From assembly GCF_030272615.1 (NCBI RefSeq), contig NC_081408.1, positions 66,560,546 to 66,624,545 on the forward strand: a DNA stretch of 64,000 nt. The letters are read 5' to 3'. Source of the stretch: Cryptomeria japonica (taxonomy: Eukaryota > Streptophyta > Pinopsida > Cupressales > Cupressaceae). Below the pieces are notes generated by a model, which saw only the letters and a program-made list of their open reading frames with translations, searched no databases and was not told where the DNA came from. Below are positions 48,268 through 59,543 of the stretch, one piece after another; position 1 is the stretch's first letter, and each line of letters starts with the position of its first letter. The translations under genes and the position numbers were made by a program.

Positions 48268-49847
48268 ATATGAGCTGCAAAAGAAAGAAACAGTCTAACT
48301 GCCTCAATTCTAGCTACCAGTGCAAAGGTTTCATTATAATCAATTCCTTCTTTCTGTGAATAACCTTTACAAACAAATCTTGCTTTGTTTCTGGTTACTT
48401 CACCATCTTCATTATTTTTATTTTTGTATACCCATTTCGTTCCAATTACATTTTTATCTTTAGGTTGGGGAACTAATGTCCAAGTGTTATTGTTTTCAAT
48501 CTATTCTAATTCTTCTTCCATTACTTTTATCCAATGTTTATCTTGACAAGCTTCATCAATCAATGCTGGTTCAACTTGAGAAATTAAACATACCTCTTCA
48601 TTTCCTAATCCTCCTCTAGTCATAACACCTTGATTCTTATTTCCAATTATCTAATTCTCTGAATGATTCAATCTTACATACCTAGGTTTATTCTGATTTC
48701 CATTCACATGTTGTTGTTCTTCAGTCACTGTTGAGTTTTCAGATGATGCCAGTGTGACTGGGTCTTCACTTTGTATTAGTGTAATCTATGCTGGTTCATT
48801 TATAATCATTTCAAATGTCGATTCTACAGATCTTGAAACTCCTCTAAAATGTTCATCTATTTTCACATTAGTACTCTCAATGATTTTCTGCAATCTTTTA
48901 TTATAACATCTATATACCTTACTTCTAGATGAATAACCAATAAATATTCCTTCATCACTTCTAGGATCAAATTTGCCAATATACTCATCTCTCCTAATAT
49001 AGTGTTTGCTACCAAATATTCTAGAATACTTAAGAGTAGAAGTATAACTAAATCATAGTTCATAAGGGGTCTTACCGGTTTCACTTTTGATGTGAACTCT
49101 ATTTAAAGTATAAATCGTTGTGTTCACTACTTCTCTCCTATACACATGAGGTAGATTTCCTTCCATCATCATGGTTCTTGTTGCATCCAGAATAGTTTTG
49201 TTCTTCCTTTCCACAACTCCATTCTGCTAGGGTGTCTGGGGTGCTGGTAGTTGTCTTTTGATTCCATTCACTTCACAGAATGTATTAAATTCTCTAGATG
49301 TAAATTCTCCTCCTTGATCTGATCTAAAACATTTTATTTTCTTGTCGGTTTCATTCTCTACCATTTCCTTGTATATCTTGAATTTCCCAAAAGCTTATGA
49401 TTTCTCCCTGAGAAAAGTAACCCAACACATTCTAGAATTATCATCACTTATTAGTATAAAGTATCTATCACCTTGTAGACTTCTTGTTCTTGTTGGACCA
49501 CATAAATCAGTATGAATTAAATAAACAGTATTATTAGATTTCTCAGGAATGCTCTTAAATGTTGTTCTAACTTTCTTTCCCATTCGACATTCCTTACATA
49601 CCAGATTATGAGGTTTCACAATCTTAGGTAAATCCCTTACTGCCTTAGTTGAACTGATATTTACAATGAAATCAAAATTCACATGACAGAGTCTTTTATA
49701 CCATAACCAACTTTCATCAATGTGTGTAATCAAGCATGGCTTATCACTAGCATTCAAGTGAAAGATATTACCTTTATTCTGATTACTGGTTGCAATCTCC
49801 AATCTAGTTTTGTTCATGATTTTGCATTTTCCATTCTTGAATTGTAA
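48268..49847 (-). pseudogene. pol: Integrase and N-terminal RT of element D
   Basis: The pre-integrase zinc region reads LWYKRLCHVNFDFIV then LVCKECRMGKK; the catalytic blocks are LIHTDLCGPTRTRSLQGDRY with SDDNSRM, RSDQGGEFTSREF, and NGVVERKNKTILDATRTMM, so all three acidic residues of DDE are kept. A linker, RYVRLNHSENQIIGNKN, then early RT follow to the E insertion ([16 protein letters not shown]). In-frame stops include CAG-to-TAG in QTP*QNG near 49,230. Confidence 0.85.
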
Positions 49848-51188
49848 CTAAAATCCTTTTTCCACTAACTGACCGACACTCAAAGTATTATTCTTTAAAC
49901 CTTCAACATAATAAACATTGTTCGTATTATTCTTACCATCCAAAGATATAGTGCCTCTACCTTTGATTAAACAAGCTTTATCATCTCCAAATCTTAATAG
50001 ACCTCCATGAATTTCTTGTAAAGATAAGAATCTACTTTTATCACCAGTCATATGATGCAATCATCCACTATCTATTATCCATTCATCTTTTTCTTCAATT
50101 TTTTCTGCTAATGCCTGCTCTACCGGTTTGACAATAGGAGTGGGTTGATCTTCCTTTATTGCAAGAAATGCCCATCCACTATCTATTGGATCTTCATTAG
50201 AGTCATCTATAACACCTTCATTTGCATAGTAACATGACTTATCTCTATTTTTCTTAAATCTATATTTATGATACTTAGGGTTAGGCTTATATGTTCTTTT
50301 TCCTTCCTCCCTTAATCTTGCATGTCTATCAGGACACCTAGAAGCTATATGATCAATTTTATTGCAGTTAAAACATTAAAAATGTGTTTTACCTTCATAC
50401 TTACTTCCTACTAGACCTTTAGGCATCTTCTTTGCAAATAGTGCCTCAAGTTCTTCAATTTCTTCATTTTCCCTTCTCATATCTTCAAATTATTTTGCAT
50501 ATAGTGCTTTCCAATCAAATTTGTCAGATAATGATGATGATGCTTTGAAAGATAAATTATTCTTGAGTGTAGCAACAACACCAAACTCTTCAAGCTCAAA
50601 TGCAGAAAGTTTTCCAACCAAAGTATCTCTATAAACTGATGTATTAGGCATTGTTCTCAACTCATTAATAACAGTCACTTTCATTTTGTAAGATGGTGGC
50701 AAAGCTCTTCAAAATTTAGAAAAAATTTCATCTTCACTTAAGGATCCTCCACAATATTGTATTCCTAAAACAATTTCATTAACTCTTTCCATAAATGCAG
50801 AAATTCTTTCATCTTCATGCATTTTTAAATTTTCATACCTGACCCAGTAACATTCTAGTTTTGCAATCTTGACAGTGGTATCTCCTTCATTCAATGTTTC
50901 CATTTTATCCCAAATAGATTTAGCAGTAGATTAGTATGATAATCCAATGATTTTTTGACCTGATAATGCGCTCATAAGTGCTTCTCTTACTTTGTAATCA
51001 TTCTCCAAGTCCTTAGCCAATGTCAGTGGATGAGGTTGATTTTGAGTAGGACCAACATAGCCATTCTTTGTAATATTCCATATATCTCTTCCAATGTAGT
51101 TTAGATGTGTTTCCATTCTGATCTTCCATATACCATAGTTAGTTCGATCAACTTTCAGACTATCCTTCCTGAACATATTTGTTGCCAT
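49848..51188 (-). pseudogene. gag-pol: Gag and protease of element D
   Basis: Begins MATNMFRKDSLKVDRTNYGI at 51,188, a copia gag start, with WKIRMETHL and the UBN2-type region (AKLECYWVRYENLKMHEDER). The zinc knuckle CFNCNKIDHIASRC is intact (about 50,370). The protease site is WIIDSG followed by a stop where the family has Cys (about 50,075), then LHHMTGDKSRF. Stops at 50,931, 50,709, 50,490 and elsewhere break the frame. Copia Gag packages the RNA; the protease would cleave the polyprotein. Confidence 0.87.
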
Positions 51189-51231
51189 AGGATCTCATCA
51201 AGCTGTTAGGCTTTTGCAAAAAGAGGACTTA

Positions 51232-51243
51232 GCTCTAATACCA
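51232..51243 (-). promoter_or_regulatory. Primer-binding site of element D
   Basis: The minus strand reads TGGTATTAGAGC, the initiator tRNA-Met type with a C-to-T change, two bases inside the LTR. Confidence 0.83.
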
Positions 51244-51245
51244 GT

Positions 51246-52370
51246 TGTTAGGAACCGGGATGGACAACTGAGAGGGGGGGGTGAATTAGTTGTGAACCAG
51301 TTATGTATAAATTATAAACAAAAGAAGATTATTTCAACTTAAACCTTAATACCAATAAACCAAACTTAAATGTCGGTGAGACAGATTAACAATTATAGCA
51401 GTACGAGTGGAACTTAATGCATGAAACAAAAAGAGAAACAACATCCACAACACATGCCATAAATATTTTGACGTGGAAACCCTGTAAGGGGAAAAACCAC
51501 GGTGGGAACCCTTACCCAAAATAAAATGATACTACTATAGATAGTAAGTGTATACAAATGGGGTATGCACATGTAGAAAGGCCAAATGCCTAGAGCTCAC
51601 TGCTCAATCACAAAATAGGAGTCACACTAACTACAAAACTGGATGGTAAAATCCAATGATAATGTACTGCTCAAAATAGCATCCGCAATGTTGGATTCAA
51701 TATTGGTTTAAGCTCTGAACATGAGTGCCAAACACCTTCATAACCTTCCTTCAACATTCAGATAATGTCTATGTGATTCGCACAAGGATCTGCTTATTTT
51801 ATCTCTTCAATATTTACTCATACCATTTCTACATCCATGTTCATATCTGATCTTCAATAAGACCTTACATTTATACAAAACCTAAGACCAAATATTAAGG
51901 TCGGCTCACTAAAGATATTACAATTAAAATCAATTACAAAGAAGTCTTTATGTAATACAATATGTCATCTCAATACAATTACAATCAATAAACCATATCG
52001 AAAATGTGTCATGTTGATCTGAAATATATATCATGTACTGGTCCATAACCTAGATCTATCTATCAGTTAAGGTAAATATGTCAACCTGATTAGACCAATA
52101 AGAAAAACACCAAATCCAAACATCCAATCCATGTCTTCGACATAACAAAATAATCTCCAAATGATAACAAGTGATCATCACTATCGGTGAAGCATATACC
52201 AGTGATTGTGCATAAGCTAATATGCAAGCTGGGACCACAATGTGTTGGTTCAACAGTAAACCAATACAACCATAATGCCAAATCAACAATATAGACCTCC
52301 TAGAAGATAAGTGTTGACATGAATGACAAAACCAATGCAACACATGATGAAGTCATCCATAATACCAATA
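51246..52370 (-). repeat. 5' LTR of element D (1,125 bp)
   Basis: Inner edge TGTTAGGAACC; the outer edge reads ACCAATA where the 3' LTR has ACCAACA, so the terminal CA is TA on the plus strand. Followed by the gtttt duplication. Confidence 0.9.
51868..51876 (-). promoter_or_regulatory. Probable TATA box in the 5' LTR of element D
   Basis: The minus strand reads GTATAAATG in the conserved context 'cctaagacc' that it shares with G and E. Confidence 0.5.
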
Positions 52371-53995
52371 GTTTTATCCTTCAATAATGTGACCCACATT
52401 ATTCTTGAGAAATCATTAGTGAAGATCATAAACTATCCATCACCTTGAATAATTTTAGTCCTTATTGGTCCATAGAAATCTTTATGAACCAAGTCTAACA
52501 AATGTTTTGCTAAGAAAGATTTTCTCTTAAAAAATGATGATGTCATCTTTCCTAACTGACATTCCTTATAGAGAACATTCACCGGTTTTTCCAACTAAGC
52601 AAAACCTCTTGCAATTTGGACTTACTAACTTTGACAATGTTATCAAAATTTATATGACAAAATCTCCGATCCCAAAGCCAACTATCATCTAATTTAGAAA
52701 TTAAATAGTTGTTGACTTTAGGATTTAGGTGAAATAGGTTACCTTTTTTCTTCTTGCCGATTGCAATTGGTTCACCTTTGCTTGCATACATTTTGCACAT
52801 TCCATTCTTAAATTCAAATAGATAACCTTTCTCATTGACTTGTGCTACACTCAAAATATTGTTCTTTAATCCTTCAACCCAATAAACATCATCTGCACTT
52901 CTCTTTCCATTAAGAGAAATGGTTCCCTTTCATTTCACCATGCAGGGTGAGTCATTTCCAAATCTCACAACTCCTGCATGAGATTCCTTTAAATTAAGAA
53001 ATTTACGCTGGTCTGTAGTCTTGTGGTGTGAACAACTACTATCTATGATCCAATCATCAAAACTATCCATGCGAGAAACTAATGCCTTCTGATCAGATGT
53101 CTCCTCTTTAATGGCAACAAAGACAATGTCTTCATTAGCATCTTCCTCAGATTCCTCATCAGTTATACCACCATCAACTGCAATGAGACAATCTCTTTTG
53201 CCTTTACCTTTGTACTTCTTGTACTTCTCACGCTTATGCTCAGTGTCACCATTAGGACAGTTAGCTGCAATGTGTCCAATCTTGTTACAAGAAAAACACT
53301 TCAAAGGTAATTTACCTCTATACTTACCAGTACCTCTGGGTAACTGCTTATCCAACAATGCCTCAAGCTCGATCATATTGTCTTCATCATCAACTTCTCT
53401 GCTAGATCTAGATTCATAGTTGTGACTAACATCTCTGCTTTTCCTCATAGGTGGGTTAGAGACTATAGATCTAAATGTAGATTTGGATTTCTGAGCACTA
53501 CCATCATAACCATTTAATTCAAATGTAGTAAGTTTACCAATGATGGATTCAAGAGCTACCTTAGTTTTATCAATAGTCTTTAGCTCCTAAATGGCTACAA
53601 CTCAGATAGTCTAGATCGGTAGAAGGGTTCTCAATACCTTACTAACTATTGTGGAATCCTCCACTTTACTACCAGAACTCTTTATCTCACCAACTATCTC
53701 CTTGATCTTTTTACCATACTTTTACCTCAAGTTTCTTCCATGCTTCATAAGAAGTCTCTAGACCATGAACATCAACATACTCAGAATTAGATAAAGAACT
53801 AATAATGGCCTCCAATGCTTGATTATTTTCTTGTTTCATTTTCTTTTGATCATCAGACATAGTCCCATTAGGTGCAACATATTGAGTAACATCTTCCCAG
53901 TATTGACTTCCTAGAATCTTGATATAGATTTTCATTCTATCACTCCATATTCTATAGTTTTCCCTATTGAACTTTGGACCTTATTTCTTCATCAT
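52371..53995 (-). pseudogene. gag-pol: Gag, protease and N-terminal integrase of element B
   Basis: Starts at an ATG pair at 53,995; then NRENYRIWSDRMKIYIKILG and the gag core, frames broken near 53,711-53,450. From 53,448 a 172-codon frame holds CFSCNKIGHIAANC (intact knuckle) and the protease site WIIDSSCSHH, where the usual DSG is DSS. Integrase begins LWDRRFCHINFDNIVKVSKS (52,680) and runs to the D insertion. Same family as F (MRKSRDVSH.YESRSSRE in both). Confidence 0.86.
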
Positions 53996-54051
53996 GTTCT
54001 TCAAGATCTTTACCTCAAGCTATTAGGCTTAGACACTAGAGGACCTACAGT

Positions 54052-54063
54052 TCTCTGATACCA
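54052..54063 (-). promoter_or_regulatory. Primer-binding site of element B
   Basis: The minus strand reads TGGTATCAGAGA two bases inside the LTR, initiator tRNA-Met type. Confidence 0.87.
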
Positions 54064-54065
54064 AT

Positions 54066-55466
54066 TGATGGTATGATTAATCAATAAGGATACAAACAAC
54101 TACTAAGAGGGGGGGTGAATCAATAGATAAAAAACTGAATAAACTTTCACCAACCTTAATAATAATCTCACAAGTCAATCTCAAAACTAACTGGTTCAAA
54201 CACTAAACTACAAATTTCAATATCAGTTTCAAGTATATCGCTTGACTGCCATAACAATATAACATCATAACAACTCTGAACCTCTCAAAACCTTTTAACA
54301 AAACACTCAAATACTTTACTAACAATAGTAAAATCTCATTTCAGATTATTGTCGGTCATCTTATATATCATATAAAAATGGATATAACAGTTAAGAAAAT
54401 TAACCATAGCATACATAACCACAAAAACATTCACCACTGGACACAATGATTTTGACATGAAAACCCAAATGGGAAAAAACACGGTGGGGATGAATACCCA
54501 AAAGTATTTTGAACTCTTCTGAAGTTCGCCCTATTAGGAGCCAAGCCTGTTAAAGCTTTACAAAAAGTACTATTAAGAATAGATCCTATTAGGGACCACC
54601 CAACTAAGGGATTGACTATAATGCCCTATTAGAAGAAATACCCTATTAGGAGTAACCTTAGTAGAGGATTTGAAATCCAAGATAATGGATCACCTGGTTA
54701 GAGGATTTAGATACCACTAAGACTATTAAAGCTTACCCAGTTAAGGGATTTGACTGTTGTAATTGTTAGAGAACAACAAGGGTTTGTTGATCTAGTGAAT
54801 AACACTACTCTGCTTGATCAAATCCTTTTCATGCTCCTATCTAGCTTCACACATACTATAGATACACCTTTTGGTTTGGCAACCAATCAATCTTACACTT
54901 AACTGAAATTACCAATACTATAACAAAACAACTCATAGACTAAACAAAATAATAGGTCAGTAACACATCACAAACCTAAGATATCATAGAGATTACAAAC
55001 AAATCAGTTCAAGTATGACCATTGGATTACATAGAAATCATTTTACATCATTCAAGACAACCTCAACCACTCCTTGATCACTACTTCATCGAATCTTGTA
55101 GCTCATCATGCGGTTTCTACTACATTCAATGTACTTGCTCATTCCCAAGATAAAACCATTATCTCTACACACCAAAACCATTTGAAAGTCTTCACATACA
55201 ACATGCATTTGTGGCATAATCATTACCGTTCATCAATTGGTCATAAACCAACACAACCAATTCAACAAGCTCCATCAGTTAGGGTTTAGCACATCAACAA
55301 GTAGGGTTACCAGTTGAACTCACTGCTTCTTAAGTAATGCAGGTTTCCTTCACTAGCTCACCTATCGGTTGCAAAACAATCATCTTAACAACATCATTAC
55401 TAGTTATAATTGACATCAACGACAACAAAAGAGTTCATCAATATAATCTTCATGCAAATGCCAACA
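54066..55466 (-). repeat. 5' LTR of element B (1,401 bp)
   Basis: Edges TGATGGTATG (inner) and GCCAACA (outer), then microsatellite. Homologous over its length to 37,192-38,556 and, reversed, to the LTRs of F. Confidence 0.9.
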
Positions 55467-55575
55467 TATATATATATATATAGAGACACATATACATATA
55501 CATGTACATATACATACATATATATAAATATGTATATATATATGTATACATGTACATATCTAGATATATGTATAC
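55467..55575. repeat. TA/CATA microsatellite, middle segment (109 bp)
   Basis: The only DNA between the 5' LTRs of B and F. It ends with tatac, one copy of F's target duplication. Confidence 0.9.
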
Positions 55576-57007
55576 TATTGGCATTTGCATGAAGATTGCA
55601 TTAATGATATATTATGTTGTCATTGATGTCAATTAACCAGTAATGGTAATAATGATATTGTTGATATTGTTTTAATGATGTTTTGTAATCGGTAGGAAGA
55701 GCTATTGAAGGAAACTATAATAGGTAGGAAGAATTTGTGGAGTGAACTAGTATTGCTATGTATTGGAGATTTGAACCAATAAACCCTACCTGTTGATTTG
55801 ATAAAACCTAACCAATTAAGTTTGGCAAATTGGTTATATTGGTTTATGAACTGATGATGAGTGGCACTGATTATGACATGTATGATTATTATATGAAGAG
55901 AATTTCAAAGTGATTTTGGCACATTGATGAAATAGTTTTTGTCTAGGGAATGAGCAAAGTATATTGCATGTAATGCAGAGCATGTGATGTGTTACTGAGT
56001 TCGAGGAAGCAGTGATCAAGGAGTAGTCGAGGCATTCTAGATTGATATGCAGAGATTTCTATGTAATCCAACACTTGTACTTGAACCGACTTTTTTGTAA
56101 TCTCTATGAGAGAATTAGGTTTTTGTTGTGTTACCGACCTAATTGATTTTCTTATAAGGTCGATGAATTGTTTAGTTTTAGAGTTGGCAAAGTTTTAGTT
56201 GAATGTGTGGTTGCCAAATCAGATTATGTATTGACAATTTGAGTAAAGGAAGATACGAGCATGAAAACGATTTGAACCAGAAAGTGTAGTGCTATTCAAA
56301 TAGATCAATAAACTCCTGTTGTTTTCTATCAATTACAGCAGATTGAAATCCCCTAGCTGGGTAATCTCTAACAAGCTTGGTGCTTTTCAAATCCTCTAAC
56401 AGTGTGATCCATTAGCCTGGATTTAAAATCCTCTACCAAGGTTACTCCTTACATGGCATTGCTTCTAACAAGGCATTTGTAGTCAATCCCCTAACCGGGT
56501 GGTCCCTAATAGGATCTATTCTTAACATGACTTATGTAAAAGCTTTAAAAAGATAGGCTAATAATAGGGAAAACTTCAAAAGAGTTCAAATAGTTATCTT
56601 GGGAGTCTCATCTCACCATGGGTTTTCCCAGGGTTTCCACGTAAAAAATATTGTTTCAAGTGGTGAATGTTTTTGTGGTTATATTCTTATGGTTGACTTT
56701 CTTAACTACTTAATGTACTTTGATAAGTCATGATAACTGAAAGCATTGTGAAATGAAGTTTTACTTATGTCAATAAAATAATTTGGATGTTTATGAGATT
56801 GAAGTTGTTTACTATTGGTTTGTTGTAACAATCAACTAGTTTATCTTGAAAGTTTTTATCTTGACAATGATATTGCATTGATAGTTCTAAGTTTACTTTG
56901 AGAGATTAATTTTGAGATTGGTGAATTTTGTATCAATTTTTCTATCTACTGATTCAGCCCCCCCTCTCAGTAGTTGACCAGATTCTTATTCTTTCATCAT
57001 AACATCA
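55576..57007 (+). repeat. 5' LTR of element F (1,432 bp)
   Basis: Starts TATTGGCATTTGC, where the 3' LTR has TGTTGGCATTTCC; ends ATAACATCA next to the primer site. A C-run with TCTCAG lies near 56,960. Confidence 0.9.
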
Positions 57008-57009
57008 AT

Positions 57010-57021
57010 TGGTGTCAAAGC
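57010..57021 (+). promoter_or_regulatory. Primer-binding site of element F
   Basis: TGGTGTCAAAGC, two changes from TGGTATCAGAGC, two bases inside the LTR. Confidence 0.8.
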
Positions 57022-57077
57022 ATATCAGGTCCTCTAAGTTCTAATCCTAACATCTTGAGGTAAAGATCTTGCAGATC

Positions 57078-58090
57078 ATGATGAAGAAGGAAGGTCTGAA
57101 GTTTAATAAAGAAAACTATAGGATATGGAGTGATAGAATGAAAATTTATATCAAGAGTGTAGGAAATCAATACTAGGAACATGTTGTTACTCAATATGTT
57201 TCACCTAGTGGGATTATGACTAATGATCAGAAGAAAGAGAAACAAGAAAATAATCAAGCATTAGAGGCTATTATCAGTTCTTTGTCTGATGAGAATATGT
57301 AGATGTTAATGGCTTAGAGACTCCATATGAGGTATGGAAGAAACTTGAAGAAATTTATAGCGGTGATGAACATGCTAAGATTGCTAAAGAAGAGAGTCTA
57401 AGAGGGAAGTTTGATGACATGCAGATGGCTGAAGGTGAGAATATCTAGTAGTATGGTCAAAGGATAAAAGAGATAGTTGGTGAAATTAAGAGTGCAGGAG
57501 GTAAAGTGGAAGATGCCCCTATGATCAGTAAGGTACTGAGAACCCTATTACCAGTCTACGTTATCCGAGTTGCAACAATTTAAGATCTAAAGTCTATTAA
57601 CAAAATTAAGATAACCCTTGACTCCATTTTTGGAAATCTTATTGCTTTTGAATTAAATGGTTATGATGGTAGTGTACAAAAATGTGAGTCTACATTTAGA
57701 GCTTTTGTTTCTAACCCATCTATGAGGAAAAGTAGAGATGTCAGTCACACTTATGAATCTAGATCCAGTAGAGAAGCTGATGATGAACATAGTTTAGTTG
57801 AGCTTGAAGCATTGTTAGCCAAGCGATTGCCCAAAGGTATTGGTAAATATAGAGTTAAATTATCTTTGAAATGTTTTACATCCAAAAAAATTGGACACAT
57901 AGCTGCTAACTATCCTAATGGTGATAATGAGCACAAAAGAGAGAAATTCAAGAAGTATAAGGTTAAAGGCAAAAGAGATTATCTTATTTTTGTTGATGGT
58001 GGTATCACAGATAAGGAATCTAACGGTGATGCTAATGAAGATATTGTGTATGTAGCCATTAAAGATGAGATATCTTCTCAAAAGGCATTG
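57078..58090 (+). pseudogene. gag: Gag of element F
   Basis: From ATG 57,078: MMKKEGLKFNKENYRIWSDR, then QNNQALEAIISSLSDEN, a frameshift near 57,300, and stops. The frame re-opens at 57,722 (MRKSRDVSHTYESRSSRE). The zinc knuckle at about 57,870 reads CFTSKKIGHIAANYP, with two of three cysteines lost (B has CFSCNKIGHIAANCP). Nucleocapsid function is therefore gone in this copy. Confidence 0.85.
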
Positions 58091-59540
58091 GTGTCTCGAA
58101 TGGATAACTCTGATGATTGGATCATTAATAGTGGTTGTTCACATCACATGACCGATGATCGGAGCAAATTTATTTCTTTGAACAAATTTGATAGAGGAGC
58201 TATAAGATTTGGTAATGACTCCCCCTACATGGTTAAAGGTAAGGGAACTATTTCTCTCAATGGAAAGAGTGGTGTTGATGATGTCTACTGGGTTGAAGGT
58301 TTAAAGAACAATCTTTTGAGTGTGGCACAACTCAATGACAAAGGATACCCATTGGACTTTAAGAATGGTATGTGCAAAATCTATGGGAACAAAGGTGAAC
58401 TAATTTCAACCGAGAAGCAAACTAAAGGTAACCTATTTCACCTTAATCCTAAAGTCAACAACTGTTTAACTGCAAACATAGATGATAGTTGGCTTTGGCA
58501 TAAGATATCTTGTCATATAAACTTTGATAACATTGTTAAAGTGAGTAAGTCTAAGACAGTGAGAGGTTTGCCTCGGTTGGACAAACCGGTTAATGCTCTG
58601 TGTAAGGAATTTCAATTGGGAAAGATAGCATCCTCAAATTTCAAGAGAATTTTTTTTTTAGTGGAACATCTGTTAGATTTGGTTCATGTAGATCTTTGTG
58701 GACCAATAAGGACAAAAAGTATTCAAGGTGACAGATATTTTATGATCTTTATTGATGATTTTTCAAGGATGATGTGGTTCACATTCTTGAAGGATGATAC
58801 TGAATCTTTTAATAAGTTGAAGGCATTCAGGTCCTTAGCTGAGAAGAAGAGTGGTAAGAAGAAAAAGTGTCCGAGGACAGATCAAGGCGGTGAATTTAAT
58901 TCTAAGGAATTCACTAGATATTGTGAAGCAAATGGTATCAAACAATAGCTTTCTGCATTAAGGACACCACAATAGAATGGTATCATAGAGAGAAACAATC
59001 GGTCAATTGTTGAAATTGCTAGGATGATGTTGATACAAGGTGGTGTAACGAATTTCTTTTGGAGAGAAGCTGTCAGCACACTTGTCTACACTATGAACCG
59101 GATTCTGGTAAAGAGAGGTAAGGACAAGACTCCTTATGAATACTAGTATGGTAGATCACCTAATGTTAGTTATTTAAAGATATTTGGAAGCAAATTTTTT
59201 ATTAAGAGAGGTGATTATGTTAGCAAATTTGAGGCTAAAAGTGATGAAGCTATATTTCTTTGTTATTCCACCAAGAGTAAGGCCTAAAAATATTATAACA
59301 ACTAGATAGAAAGAATTATTGAGAGTGTTGATGTTCAAGGGGATGAATATCCTGAAGTCTCAGAGGGAACTAGTTTGGAGAAAAAGGATGAGGATCCTTG
59401 CATTCTATTTTTAGAACCCAAAACTATGAAACCCAAAACCGGTAAAACCAATACTAATGTACTAGTTCAACCAGAATAGATAAATTCTGAAGAAGATGAT
59501 GATAATGAAGAAGACAAACCTTAAGGTAATGATCATGTAA
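58091..59540 (+). pseudogene. pol: Protease and integrase of element F
   Basis: The protease site reads DDWIINSGCSHHM: the catalytic Asp of DSG is Asn. Integrase: LWHKISCHINFDNIV ... ALCKEFQLGK (second Cys of HHCC replaced), VHVDLCGPIRTKSIQGDRYF with IDDFSRMMWF, RTDQGGEFNSKEF, then a stop at 58,948 and, beyond it, NGIIERNNRSIVEIARMM, so the three DDE acids are readable. The C-terminal blocks YGRSPNVSYLKIFGSKFF and AIFLCYSTKSKA follow. Confidence 0.86.
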
Positions 59541-59543
59541 TTC

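Larger units (their letters stand above)
44544..52370 (-). mobile_element. Element D: Ty1/copia, minus strand, nested in B
   Basis: LTRs at 44,544-45,677 and 51,246-52,370; gtttt flanks both sides (44,539-44,543 and 52,371-52,375), a perfect 5-bp duplication. All copia domains can be followed on the minus strand in the order gag, protease, integrase, RT, RNase H, with stops. A solo LTR (E) lies in RT. By eye the LTRs differ at roughly one base in seven. Its family is related to G. Confidence 0.92.
37192..55466 (-). mobile_element. Element B: Ty1/copia, minus strand, host to C and D
   Basis: LTRs at 37,192-38,556 and 54,066-55,466 flank a decayed gag-protease-integrase-RT-RNase H region read on the minus strand. 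It is flanked by tatat on both sides, though inside a TA-rich microsatellite this is weak evidence. C (40,519-43,767) sits between integrase and RT; D (44,544-52,370) sits within integrase. Without insertions B is about 7.2 kb. Its coding sequence and LTR are the same family as F. By eye its two LTRs differ at roughly one base in seven, so it is old. Confidence 0.9.
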
